Part shown: positions 11,091 through 21,680 of the stretch, piece after piece
Layout of the letters: each line of letters opens with the position of its first letter
Position numbering within the stretch: position 1 is the stretch's first letter
Source of the DNA: Halisarca cf. caerulea
Taxonomy: Eukaryota > Porifera > Demospongiae > Chondrillida > Halisarcidae
Assembly: GCA_963170055.1 (NCBI GenBank)
Contig: CAUJGJ010000444.1
Span: 8,358,118-8,422,117, forward strand
Direction of reading: 5' to 3'
DNA length: 64,000 nucleotides
Position numbers and translations under genes: made by a program
The notes under the pieces: generated by a model
The model's input: only the letters and a program-made list of their open reading frames with translations
Database searches by the model: none
Told to the model about the DNA's origin: nothing

Positions 11091-14000
11091 TTATGCAATG
11101 ATTCTCAGATCTCCAATGGCCCAATCTGCCATCAAGCAGAATTTGCAAAATGTCTCTTCACCATCATAGTGAATGATGAAAGTGTTACTTTCTTCCTCAT
11201 ACTGTTGAACAACTCCCCTGTACCATTCATTTCTTTTTGTTTCCTTGCTGTAAAATTTCTGCTCAATTTGCCTCCCAACCAGATCTTGGGGTTCGTAGAT
11301 CTTAACAGACTCAATGGGATTGTTTTTTATAATCAATTTGAAATCATCAACCAGCTTGTCAAGTGGCAGACTTTTCCCTCCCTTTGTGAATGGCATGTTG
11401 ATTTTTTGCTGGAACAATGTCTTTCTTAGTTGGATCTGTACCTTCAGGAGTTCCTTCTTCCGTGCTACTTTCTTGACCTTACTTGTGTCTTCATCATCAA
11501 TCATTCTTAGTATATCATCTAATTCTGTGCTTTCGCCAATAACCATTACTTTTGATAGCTGATCCTTGAAATCTGCATTTTTCTGTTCTTTTTGTTTCTT
11601 CTTTTTGATGGTTTCCAGCATGGCATCCTGCCGTGCTTGTTGAATTGATTTTGCATGTGTTTGTTGCCATTGTTTCACTTCTTTTCTCTTGTCGACTGCC
11701 ATTTGTAGTGTTTGTAATTGTTGCTTAGTGTTTTGAGAGTCTAGCCATTTCATTGATTTGTTCTTCTTTGCTTCAATGATATTCCTTTTTGTTAACTGGT
11801 TAGCTGTAGCCATGTTGTGATGATGCAGCCAATCATTTAGACCTAAAATTGACTCGCATATGTCATTACTTGGTTTTATCTTTTTGAGGATGCTCTGTGT
11901 ACTTTCTGGAGGGTCCCAGTATTTGCCTTTTGGCAGATAATCTGTGGCATAAGTGTGTAGCTTTTTCCTCATTTCACTTGCTCCTTTACTAACTATCTGA
12001 CAGACTCTATCATCCCATAAGTCTACTGTAAACATTCGCTTACAGAGTGCATCAGCGTGATCTTGAGCTATTGCCAAAGGCTCACTATATAGTTTTTGTT
12101 CACTTCTGAACACTTGCAATTTCTCATCAAATACCTTCTCGGGGTCATCTATGATCATTTCCAGAAATGAATCAAGTTCTAAGTAGTGAATCCTCATATC
12201 AAAAGCGCTTTTGTTTAACACAGTGGATTTTGCAAGTGTGACCAGATTGGCGTATACGTGAGTGATTATCAGTCCATCAGCCTTCACTGCAGCCATAATT
12301 TTATCATCATTTAATTTTTCATACACTTCTATCTCAAGCTTATTTTTCCGGAATAGGCTTAGGTATTCTTTGGCAGCTTCCCTCAAAACCAATGATTTTG
12401 CAGCATTTGATGCTGTTACAAAATACCTACTTCCCACCTGTCTATCCAAGCTGATAGACTGACAAACTCTGTAGTAGTCGTTTTCTTGTGCTCCAGATTG
12501 AATACCAATTTCTAGAAAGTCCGGAAATGACACTGAACCAGCTCCATATTCTGACACACCTTTGTTGCCAAAAACTTTACAAAATTCATGCACAAATGTG
12601 TCAGTATCAGAATATTGTCGACGGAGATGTGAATGACCTGCACAATCAACTTGCTGATCAAGAAACGCTGTGCTACCCTGAACAAATGCTTTACGGAGGT
12701 TAACTCCTAAGTGCATTGCACAAAAGTTGGTAATGAGTTCTTCTGTAAATTCTGTTGATCCAAATCTATCATGATCTTCTTTCTTTCTCTGTTTCACAAT
12801 TTCATTGAACTTTTTCTGCGTTGCAGCACTATCAGACGTTGTTGACACAATCAAACTCCAGTTTATTGAGTCTGCATTTGGCAGACCAAGATCCCTGGCC
12901 GTGTTTCTGAGATGTTCCAATTCTGTTGATATGTCTTCTGCTATTTGTTTAGCCGACCCATTTGCCAATTCATTTACTGATATAACCAAGCCATTGATGG
13001 TAGCAGCTCCCAGTTTCCGCTGACCCAATGTGGTTCCATCAGAATTAAGGTGCATCCAATCACTTTTTACAAGTTCTGTTGCCTTATGTATGTCGTTGAC
13101 TGTTTTAAGTTCCTCTCTGCGCATATACTGTGCACAGCTTTTTTGGGGCAGTTTAACTCTCTCCACATCTATGTCAGGCAGAAAATGCCTCAACATGATT
13201 TTAATACTAGTTGATATCTTTTCTGGTGGCATCCCCTGTACTAGGAGGTTGTAGTAGACTTTACGGATCTCCAGTGAGTACTGCCTGCCATTTTTTGCGT
13301 ATGATATATCCCCAGCAAGTGTTGATATCTCAGGATTTTCTGATGAAATTTGTGTAGCTGCTTTATACTTTTCCTGGACATCATCTAGTTCCTCCTCTGT
13401 TTTGTGTATATCTCTTTGCAGATCATCTATGATGTTGTGTGCTTTTTGCATTTTTTTTTTGTATTGGGTCTTCATTTTCTGCATTTTATTTGTTACGTCA
13501 GATAGTGCACATCTGCAAGGTTGATAGTTCAGTAAACTCAGCCATTGTCTGATCTTTACTTTTAGTGACGTCAACTACTTCAGAGTTAGTTTGGTCGGCC
13601 TCATTGCACATTGAATCCTTGTGTTTGATTGTCAATGTGGGATATTGGTGGGACTTTTTGCCATGATCATAGTTCTCAACTTGGTTTGCTATGTACCTGT
13701 ATGAATTGTGGGGTAGGTAACCTCTCTGCCTCAAGAAAGGATCTATTGCTATGTAAAATCTCCCGATTGCAGTAATGCCAGCACCTCTAGTGATCTCCCA
13801 AGACATAAGAAACTTGTGCAACTGCACATAAAATTCTATTGTGGGTGGTTTTGTAAATGCTAATACCGGTAAACTTTTTTGTGCTCTTGCAAACGCTTTC
13901 TTAAGTTCTTCAGTGGTATAGCCCTCATTTTTCACCAAATCCGGAGTGGTTGTACTGTTACCTATAGAGTTTGATATTCACAAAATGGAATTATTGTATG

Positions 14001-14842
14001 CAAAGCATATGTCGTGTAGCCATGCATGCAATGCATGCATGCAGTTGCAGATATTAATTATAATTATAATCCGACACCTCTGTAATCTGACATTCTCTCT
14101 AATCCGACCATCTTATGAAGTACAACCACCATGCATTAAAATAATATGCTATGAGTCCAACTGTAATATGGTAATCTCCTAATCTGACATGTTTTCAAAC
14201 ACCATGCAGGCACTGCATGAGTGTCAGATTAGGGAGTTTACATTGTTGCATGGTTTGTTATGTACAATATTATATACTTTACATACTTGCTTGCCCACGG
14301 ATTCTTGGTATCCATAACTTCTCAAAGTAGTCAGAATTTCGTGTAACTGTACCTTTAGTCAGGGGAGCAGAGATCCTTTCTGCTGCCTCCAGTAATCTAC
14401 ATGGCCTTGATGGTATGTCTGCCTGTGGAAATCGTGTTTTGTACATTTCATACAATACATCTCCAACATATGCATCAGATTTTGTTGCTTTCTTCTTTGC
14501 CCCTTGCAGCATTGTCACCATATCATTGTATGTGGGTATCCCCGAATCTGTACCATAAGATTGGCAATGCTTTTTATTCAAGATATATAATATATTGTGG
14601 AAGCTGCATGAATTTCTCTTACCAAGGCTATTTGTCTCTGAAGTTGCCTTTTGACTTCGCAAAACTGGTCCTGGGTTACATTCTACCCCTCCGATCATCA
14701 TCAAAAGGAGCAAACAGATGGCTGTCAAGCACCACTCAAGCAGTTTGTGTTGATAGTGGTAAAAACCACTGTTTGTGCAATGCTTCATCCTGGAAATATT
14801 CCACAAACCAATTACAACTCTCCACATTATTGTATCAATCAT
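11091..14842 (-). CDS. Putative DDE transposase, 1083 aa, four exons, 2A-like N-terminus
   Basis: Proposed exons (minus): 14842-14623, 14547-14287, 13961-13579, 13478-11091. All have GT-AG introns (75, 325, 100 nt) and matching phases, and give 1084 codons with stop and no interruption. Residues about 34-60 are hydrophobic, ending in a 2A-like GGVECNPGP. A coiled coil with MQKAHNIIDDLQ follows near 295-335. Candidate catalytic residues are Asp435 (LNSDGTTLGQ), Asp504 (STTSDSAATQ), the CAMH motif at 541-544 (NFCAMHLGVN) and Glu830 (NDICESILG). That is the D, D, C/DxxH, E order of RNase H-fold transposases such as hAT, MULE, P and Kolobok. The last 65 residues (LVGRQIEQKFY...WYRGVV..HYDGEE...GDLRII) resemble a Tudor/chromo-like reader. 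The catalytic assignment is inference from motif order. Confidence 0.75.
14040..14250. repeat. Tigger-MITE-like sequence in transposase intron 2
   Basis: Repeated TAATCYGACA words in both orientations (TAATCCGACACCTCTGTAAT at the left, GTGTCAGATTAGGGAGTTTA at the right) suggest a small decayed MITE within the second intron of the transposase gene. Its exact ends are not clear. Confidence 0.4.
14666..14692 (-). other. 2A-like ribosome-skipping motif
   Basis: The minus-strand codons read G-G-V-E-C-N-P-G-P, against the 2A consensus D-[VI]-E-x-N-P-G-P. The leading Asp is Gly. A hydrophobic run (LTAICLLLLMMI) precedes it, as in the 2A sequences reported in invertebrate non-LTR elements and immune-type genes. 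If active, it would release a peptide of about 60 residues from the transposase. Confidence 0.55.
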
Positions 14843-14925
14843 TATTTTCTAGGTAAAAAACGAATAGAGATTTAATACGCTCTTTTGCGAGCTATTTTTA
14901 ACTATTCCACTGTGCATTTTACCTT

Positions 14926-15429
14926 TATGGTCTTTGATTTGTATGGCAGTTCTCAGCTTGATCTAAATTTCCCGCGAAAACAATAGCGCAATTTGCAATC
15001 ACGTGATCATGACCTGGCTTGCTAATTTTTGGGAACGGTTCTGCTTGAATTTGAGCTGCGTGCATGCATATCATCGCTGTTTTCCAGTGTTTTCCTCAGA
15101 GTTTCAGGGAAAAATCGTGTTAGGGGATAGCTAGAGCTGGCATTATCATGGCACTGGCGGAAACGATATTTCTCGCTTATGGTCTTTGATTTGTATGGCA
15201 GTTCTCAGCTTGATCTAAATTTCCCGTGAAAACAATAGCGCAATTTGCAATCACGTGATCATGACCTGGCTTGCTAATTTTTGGGAACGGTTCTGCTTTA
15301 ATTTGAGCTGCGTGCATGCATATCATCGCTGTTTTCCAGTGTTTTCCTCAGAGTTTCAGGGAAAAATCGTGTTAGGGGATAGCTAGAGCTGGCATTATCA
15401 TGGCACTGGCGGAAACGATATTTCTCGCT
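14926..15429 (-). promoter_or_regulatory. 252-bp tandem duplication, presumed transposase promoter
   Basis: Two head-to-tail copies (14926-15177, 15178-15429) differ at only a few bases and end 84 bp before the transposase start. Each has a CACGTG E-box (ATCACGTGAT). The gene-proximal copy contains the palindromic E2F-type site TTTCGCGGGAAA on the minus strand. In the distal copy it is changed by one base to TTTCACGGGAAA. Duplicated upstream modules of this sort are often enhancers; function is inferred. Confidence 0.6.
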
Positions 15430-15434
15430 GGCAA

Positions 15435-15897
15435 AGTGCTGTTCAACCAGCTGGTTTAAGACGACGGAGGCGTATCGTTTCTTGGCCGAAGGTAGGTACT
15501 ATACCACTTAATCTGATCGCATTACTACAATTTCTGGCGTCTTTATCTCCAAAGTGTAGTGCTCTGTTATGTGCGTTACGCAAGTGGTCATTTGACAGAA
15601 AGTCCACAAAAAATCGGCGACCAAAACAACTTTTGGTTTCCAAACAACGTAGTCAGATAGCCATTCTAAAGTGTTGTTTGTGTGTAGCATTGTGGCTGAA
15701 GCGATACCATTGTGTCCATTTTACCATGGCTTGTTTCAGCGGGAGTAGGTCAAAATGGCGGTTTTTCGTCAATGATTTGACGGATAAGAAAGGAATTCCG
15801 CCATCGGAATAGATGCAAGTAAGGTTCATCAAGATACACCCTTGTGCCAATTTTGAACGGAATCCGTAGACGTTGAATTTTCATTTTGTCCCCCCTA
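15435..15897 (-). repeat. Right terminal inverted repeat of the 5.7-kb element
   Basis: Mirror of 10211-10673 with very few differences. Confidence 0.9.
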
Positions 15898-16487
15898 CCT
15901 AACTTCAATGTATCATGCGACAGTCATGTGACAAAATGGCTGCTAGGTAGTTCTAGGCCAGTGAAAACTTTAAAGGCTGGGAGGCAGTGGGAAACCGCCC
16001 ATTGGCCTGCTTTTCTTCGTTTTTCGGCTGTATTATAGGATAAAAAAGAACTTCCATGTTGGGGATTTTGATCCATTGCCGTATTCACAAGTTATAGGTG
16101 AAAAGGTGAGCTTACTTTGTATGGAATTGTATTTTTAGTGATTTTCTCTAAAACTATTAGAGATCTTCAAATCCCCAACATGGAAGTTTTGGATACTAAC
16201 ATAAGAAACCTGTATACCAATATTTATGCCCCCAGCTTCAAAGCTGCACTGCCTCCCGGCCTTTTTTCATGTTTTAATATGTTCAGGGAGAATGCGTATA
16301 CTTTTGTTAAAACGAACAGAATACCTTCAAGTGTGGCATCCAACTAAAGGTAATATAGCTGTCTACACGATGATACCAGTTGCTAGAAAATAGCGTTATT
16401 TTGTCAAGAGAAAAAAACAAAAAAGCAAACGAAAATTTTGTAACCGCTGAAGCCATAAAAGTGCGAATTGGACATGTCCCACATGCG

Positions 16488-16915
16488 AACGCCATTAGCA
16501 AACAAGGGGACTTAAGTGCCAATAGTATTAGAAAAAGACACCGCAGGTATGTTATGGCAGAATTGAGGCTAAAAGGGGGCGTTTTGTGGTTGACAAGGTA
16601 TGCGATTAGATTATTACGCCTCAGACAGTTTATCATGGTCTGGCCATGTGACCACAGCACTCCAGTCCACAAGGATTTTATGGCGAACAAGATGTCTTGA
16701 CCCGCGCCTTTTGTGTTTTTGCTTATTTTAGTATGGTTAAAAATCGACCATGTACAACATGTACAATATGTGTGGGCGTCCACGCTAAAAAGGGGATTCG
16801 TGTAGTTGCGCAAATATTTCAGGAAACGGAAATAATGTGTTCGTAAGAATAATGTTGTCGGTCTCCAGAAATAATGCAGACGCACTGCAGCATGAATTGT
16901 GTGGTCTTACCCATT
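16488..16915. other. Intronic sequence with a tip-C fragment
   Basis: 16541-16600 (CGCAGGTATGTTATGGCAG... AAGGGGGCGTTTTGTGGTT) matches the inverted right end of element C1, so it is a broken tip-C copy. No exon seen in the remainder. Confidence 0.55.
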
Positions 16916-17765
16916 CTTACGCAGGTGAGTTATGTGCATTATGCACATAAAACAAAATGGCAGCCGATAAACTTCACCGTAAATACACCCCATTTTTTCT
17001 TTCCTGTTTCGTTGTGTGAGCAAAACAAAGGTACTGTACAATACCTTTACATTATAATTGTACATTTCTGCACTCAAAACGTTCTTAAAGATCTTATTCA
17101 GGGAATAAATCGGCAAATTCAGAAGTATATGAAAATAACTTCTTTCCAAAAGGCAGTCTACTTAACGGCAGCACTGTGATACGATTTCTACTGCGAAGGG
17201 ATCCTACGAAAGGTAACTAACTTTTCACTGTATGGCTTCTTGAAATTCACCTTTATTCGTGTTATGTGCACGTTTTTATAGTTCTCGAGAAGACACAAAT
17301 ACAAAAACAGGTGCACATAAAACGAACGGAACAATGTATCAAAAAGCCATATGGTGAAAACTTAGTATTGCCTTTTGTCAGCAACGTTGTAAAGTTTTAG
17401 AACTACAAAGCACCGCTGAGTAGATCGCCTTTTGCAAAGAAAATTGGTCCTCGAACTTTTGTCATCTTCCATCTAAGTCACGCCAATGTCAGATAACTTC
17501 GCTCATGATGTTGCAATACATTCTACTTCGAAGGGTACCTACGAATGGTAGCTAACTATTTCCCGCTTTGGCTTTTGATTTTATTATTTTTTCCGGCAAT
17601 TTTGAGCTTTTAGAAGATTTAGAAAGAACAAAACAAGAAGAAGACGGATTATCCAGTCTGAGTTCACGCAAAAATAGCAAATGTGACAATTTTTCTATAG
17701 CATTCCTTTAAAACCACAAAACGCCCCCTTTGTGGCTGAGTTTGCACATAATCTACCTGCGTAAG
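16916..17765. mobile_element. Tip-C TIR element, copy C1 (non-autonomous)
   Basis: Ends CTTACGCAGGTGAGTTATGT and the complement of CTTACGCAGGTAGATTATGT form the inverted repeats. Just inside the left end is AAAACAAAATGGCAGCC. A central inverted repeat pairs CTTTTCACTGTATGGCTT (about 17221) with AAAGCCATATGGTGAAAA (about 17344). No coding capacity is seen. Related pieces lie at 16541, 18251, 23790, 25139 and 31057. Confidence 0.7.
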
Positions 17766-18297
17766 GGAATAGTTCCTACTGTGAAATGAAACAGCCATTT
17801 AAAGAGGAATGTTGGCCTGATTGGCCATTTCGTGCTGCAAATTTTAGAATGTTCCCTATTATTTGCAAATTATTCCTGATTCACTGAGGTGCCTATTATT
17901 CAATAAATTATGTGCGCATAATTGGCTCATGCCTACCCTGGACATAACAGCTGTGGAATGGAGCTGCAAGATGCAAGATTCTATTCAGTAAGTTTTCAAT
18001 CGGTGCTTTCGTTTGAACCTAGTTTTGTGAGCAAATACCCGGATCTTTACCACTGGAATATGACATTTTACTTTTCTTGATATGACAAAAGAAAACGAGG
18101 CATACATAGCTCAAGATCTTCATATTATCCTTTTAGCGAGTCGGATACCAAGCATATATTATGTTGTAGATTTGGTAAAAGGTACTTTGAGAACATCCAC
18201 TCATATTCAAATAGAAAAGAAGTCGAATATTTGAAGGACCATGAAGATGACGCCATTTTAATTTATGTCCATAACATACCTGCGTATTTAGAACAAA
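17766..18297. other. Intronic sequence, no gene seen
   Basis: AT-rich sequence ending in another tip-C end (18251-18286, CGCCATTTTAATTTATGTCC then ATAACATACCTGCG). No exon recognised. Confidence 0.5.
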
Positions 18298-19776
18298 CTC
18301 ATGTGAGACATGTCCAGATTTGTTATGATAGTGCCCCTCAGTTTGCATAGGGATGAAATGTGGTTTTTGAACCCTACAAGTTATTATTTATGCATTTATC
18401 CTGTGATTCGAGCTGTTATTTGGGTGTATACAAATGTCAAATACTTGTTTAATGACGTTTTCGTCTATCGCAGTTGTTCCGTCACATGTTAGCTTGTGAC
18501 CTAACCGTATGTTCTTCCGAATTTTAGTTTTCGGCTGGATGCTATGTGAAGGAGCATACTGCACACAGTTTCTTGGTGCCAATGTCGAGCTATTTGCGTG
18601 TGGAACATGTCCAAAATCCTCGAGAATCAAGCGTAGGCACCTAATCGAAGGATTTTGCACACTTCTCGGGCTTCCACATGTGAACTTCACATGATATATA
18701 GCATTGAGGTGCGCAGCCAGTGCGTGAAGTCATATAAAATTTACGCATAGTCTTCTTTATGTCACGCTCTTGTCAAGTGACAAAATGGCGGCGTAGGACT
18801 TTTAGTTTAGTTGGATATTTAAAGGACGGTAGAATGTGACATACGAACGATCAGCCTTTGTTTTTTAGGTTTTTTGTTAGTACTTAAAGTAATGAAGGCT
18901 TTCCATATTCGGGATTTCGATTGCTTGCCTACTTCCAAAGTTTCAAGTAATATTGTGAGTGCTTTGTAGTGTCAAATTGTTGTTCTTGTTCATTATCTAA
19001 AAATCTACTTGGCCTATGAAAATCCCCAACATGGAAGTTTTAGATAATACTATGACAAACCTTCTTTACGTGTAATGGACCCACAGCTTCATACCTACGA
19101 ATCTTACTGACCTTTCTTTACAATTTTATAGCTTGAAGGAGATCGCTTGTTATTCTGTTTAACTGTTAGTTATATGTTTAGTATCAAATGAAAGCACATA
19201 TAACAAGCTACACCATAGAAATCGTTTCGTACAGATAAAATAAACCAACACGAAGAAATGAAGAGTATACTGCACGATTTTTTTCTTCACTTCGAAGCCA
19301 AACAAGTGCTAAGTGGACATGTTCCACATGCGTTTTATAGAATGCAACTTTTCCATGTGAGGGCAAGAGAACTTTTGTTCCCGCCTGTAGTTAGCAGAGT
19401 TTGAATTTTGAGTTTTGAGGACCAATTTTCCTGATCTCAGCTTCGGAGAGGAATTGTCAATGCCCCCGCATGGGAAAATTAGTAAATGTGTTGCTATAGC
19501 TACTTATGTGAAAAAATAGTCTTAAAAGCGTTCCTCCATGTAGCACCCAAAGCGTTTCACTTTTTAGTAGGGCTTAGAAAAACCTCACTAGCTTCTTAGC
19601 AATAACAACAGGCCCTTCAAAAGGGAATTATCGATAATTTTATGGGTCTACCTACTCGTCACAAGTTAAGCCCTAATTGTTTGACACTCTGAAGCTTCTA
19701 CAAGTTGAGAACTGAAGTTGTAAAATAGACAAAAATTTTTACACCTCCGAATTAGTATGGACATGTCCTACATGCG
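18298..19776. mobile_element. Tip-B element copy B1, interrupted by tip-A copy A3
   Basis: Ends CTCATGTGAGACATGTCC (18298) and GGACATGTCCTACATGCG (19776) enclose sequence matching the reverse complement of B2 (25681-26376). The match breaks at 18594 and resumes at 19333, exactly where element A3 lies. A tip-A element therefore jumped into a tip-B element. Confidence 0.8.
18595..19332. mobile_element. Tip-A element copy A3, nested in B1
   Basis: Left TGCGTGTGGAACATGTCC, right GGACATGTTCCACATGCG, with the internal CCCCAACATGGAAG hairpin and GACAAAATGGCGGC of the family. At 738 bp it is a shorter version of A1. Confidence 0.8.
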
Positions 19777-20206
19777 AAGATGTCTAAGTTGTCCTTCATA
19801 TAGCTTGCTCAGGTCATGTGTTGCGTTAACATGGCCTCAAAATGCAGTAAACAATGAGTTAACACGCGTGTATAGGTTCTTGCTGTGTTGTAACATAGAA
19901 GGTGACTGGTCTGCGCTGTCCTTCTCTGACTAGTACTCAAAACTTGCCATTTTTATATCCTCCTTCCCCATTCGAGCACATTCTAAACTTTTGCGCAGCA
20001 AACACTCGACATTTTCTATTCGTTCTCGGTCACAGGAAGGCCTATCAACACAGAACAAACACTAGAAGAAAGCGCACTTCCTTTTCAACATGTTTATCAT
20101 CAGCTAAAGCACGTGGTACAGTCGAAAGCATGCATACAATTATGCAAACTTTTGTTGCGTTTTTTTTAAAATGGCATGTAAAAAATTTGATATTTATTCT
20201 CGACTG

Positions 20207-20264
<58 letters not shown>

Positions 20265-20347
20265 TACAATCATTCAAACTGATAACAAAATGTAGTATAT
20301 GTAGCATATGTATGTATGTGTGAACACATTGTCTCAATAAACTATAC
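19777..20347. other. Intronic sequence with (TA)n at 20209-20260
   Basis: No exon recognised. A 126-codon frame at 19902 has no recognisable domain and ends in the TA tract. Confidence 0.6.
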
Positions 20348-20537
20348 CTTTTGTGTCCAACACAAGGGTGCGGTTAGTCCAATATGCCACCATGAAACAG
20401 TGCAGCAGGTGGTGTGTGAAACAACCAAAGCCACAGCCGTGGCCGAGATCGTAGGAGCAAACAGCCTTCCGTGCTGAAGCACAATTGCTTGGATGCTGTA
20501 GATTGTGCAGTTTTCTTTGCATTAATTCACTCAATTC
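20348..20537 (-). CDS. FUT8: FUT8-like exon (Cys-rich start of catalytic domain)
   Basis: 190 nt between acceptor TACTTTATAG and donor AAAAG|GTATAG. It encodes ELSELMQRKLHNLQHPSNC, then a stretch with KAVC..GHGCGFGCFTHHLLHCFMVAYWTNRTLVLDTK. This is collinear with human FUT8 ([28 protein letters not shown], then FMIAYGTQRTLIL), including the paired cysteines and the CGFGC..HH core. It was this exon that identified the gene. Phase 0 in and phase 1 out match its neighbours. Confidence 0.92.
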
Positions 20538-20599
20538 CTATAAAGTACAACAGAGATACAAAGCACAAAGTATAATATTTGTATTCCACACAGGCTCAT

Positions 20600-21680
20600 T
20601 ATAACGCTTTTTCCGCAATAAACAAAATGGCTGCCACTTAAAAGGCGCAACAAATACTGCGTATTTTAAACTCACAGCAACAAAATTATGTCTGCTTTCG
20701 CTACAGTTTTATGCTGTAATAAGATTTATCGAAATGCTAAGCTACAAAATCTGACCAAAAGTTACACGTAGAAAAGTGTAAGCGATTCAAGATGAGTGGC
20801 ACTTTTCGCAATAAACCTCAAAATCCAGACGTGTAGGCAGTCTTCAACAGAGATGAAACTTGCATGAAATGAAACAATGGAGCTTGCTTAACATATGTTT
20901 GCTGAGCTCAAAAATATAACTCTAATTGAAACAGTTATACCGAATTATGTACTTTTAGGTCTACAAAAATAAAGAAAATTATTATTCATACTGGCTATAT
21001 CTCAAACGTACCTGGTTATATTTCTTATGCTCAGGCAATATATGTGCACAAGCTTGTTAGGAATCACCAAACATCTTTATCTGACAATAATGGCATTTAC
21101 ACGGCCAGAAAATACAATTTTTGCGAGAAAGGTACAAAACGTTTTTTTTTATTGTGACGTCATCAAATCATTGCGAAAGCATAATGCCAGTAGCTGCCTT
21201 TTGCACACTTGTTTCTCTTTTTGTGTCTCCTATTTGACGTTTATGAAGGTATTTTGATCGTAAGCTTTCAATTTCCCTCGTATTTTCTAATTTCAATGGA
21301 TCTACAAATGCGTTTCTAAATAAGAATCGGTGAGTTAAGCTTTCCGATATTTTATGGCCTGCTTCCTCAGCCTAAACATAGATATATGTTGCAGTAAAGG
21401 TACTACAGCTATAGATTTTGCCTCATAATCATATTCTTGTACTTACACGTTCGTAAATGATGTATTTTGTCAAGAAAGTTACTCAGTCGGCGATAATATT
21501 AGCTGCTTCTCCTGAGGACTCCGCTTTGGGTTGTGCAAGATCTAATGACATTTGTGACGCTATTTGATTAATTGGTCCTTATGTAAACACAAATGGCAAT
21601 AAATTCCATTGTGTACACGCCCCAAATCCTCAAGTTCACAATAGCATTATAATGCCCCTGTGCATGGGTATAATATTACG
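20600..21680. repeat. Dispersed repeat D, left copy
   Basis: The segment 21395-21670 (CATAATCATATTCTTGTACT through CTCAAGTTCACAATAGC) is matched in reverse complement by 31722-32000. The left part contains AACAAAATGGCTGCC, like the inner edge of the tip elements. Element ends are not resolved. Confidence 0.55.

Larger units (their letters stand above)
10211..15897 (-). mobile_element. Complete 5.7-kb transposon with 463-bp TIRs (unclassified)
   Basis: Ends TAGGGGGGACAAAATG and its complement sit at 10211 and 15897. The inverted repeats extend about 463 bp. Both sides are flanked by CCTAACT (10204-10210 and 15898-15904), a clean 7-bp target duplication. Removing the element and one duplicate restores the pogo edge followed by the tip-A sequence. 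Inside is a single minus-strand four-exon gene, with a tandemly duplicated region before its start codon. Intact repeats, duplication and reading frame suggest a young autonomous element. I cannot assign it to a named superfamily. Confidence 0.9.
6826..16487. mobile_element. Tip-A element copy A2, split by two nested insertions
   Basis: The left half, 6826-7411, begins CGCATGTGGGACATGTCC and follows copy A1 base by base up to A1 position about 1030. The right half, 15905-16487, resumes at the homologous A1 position (TCAATGTATCATGCGAC) and ends GGACATGTCCCACATGCG. Everything between is a pogo element followed by the 5.7-kb long-TIR element. A2 is therefore the oldest of the three. Confidence 0.85.

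Noticed and set aside
13498..13574. Overlapping frames read as programmed frameshift in the long-TIR transposase
   Set aside because: A 100-nt GT-AG intron (13578-13479) brings the frames together in phase, which is simpler.
16307..16885. 192-aa minus ORF
   Set aside because: It crosses the end of element A2 and a tip-C fragment. No domain; chance frame.
19902..20282. 126-aa ORF in FUT8 intron
   Set aside because: No recognisable domain and it runs into (TA)n.
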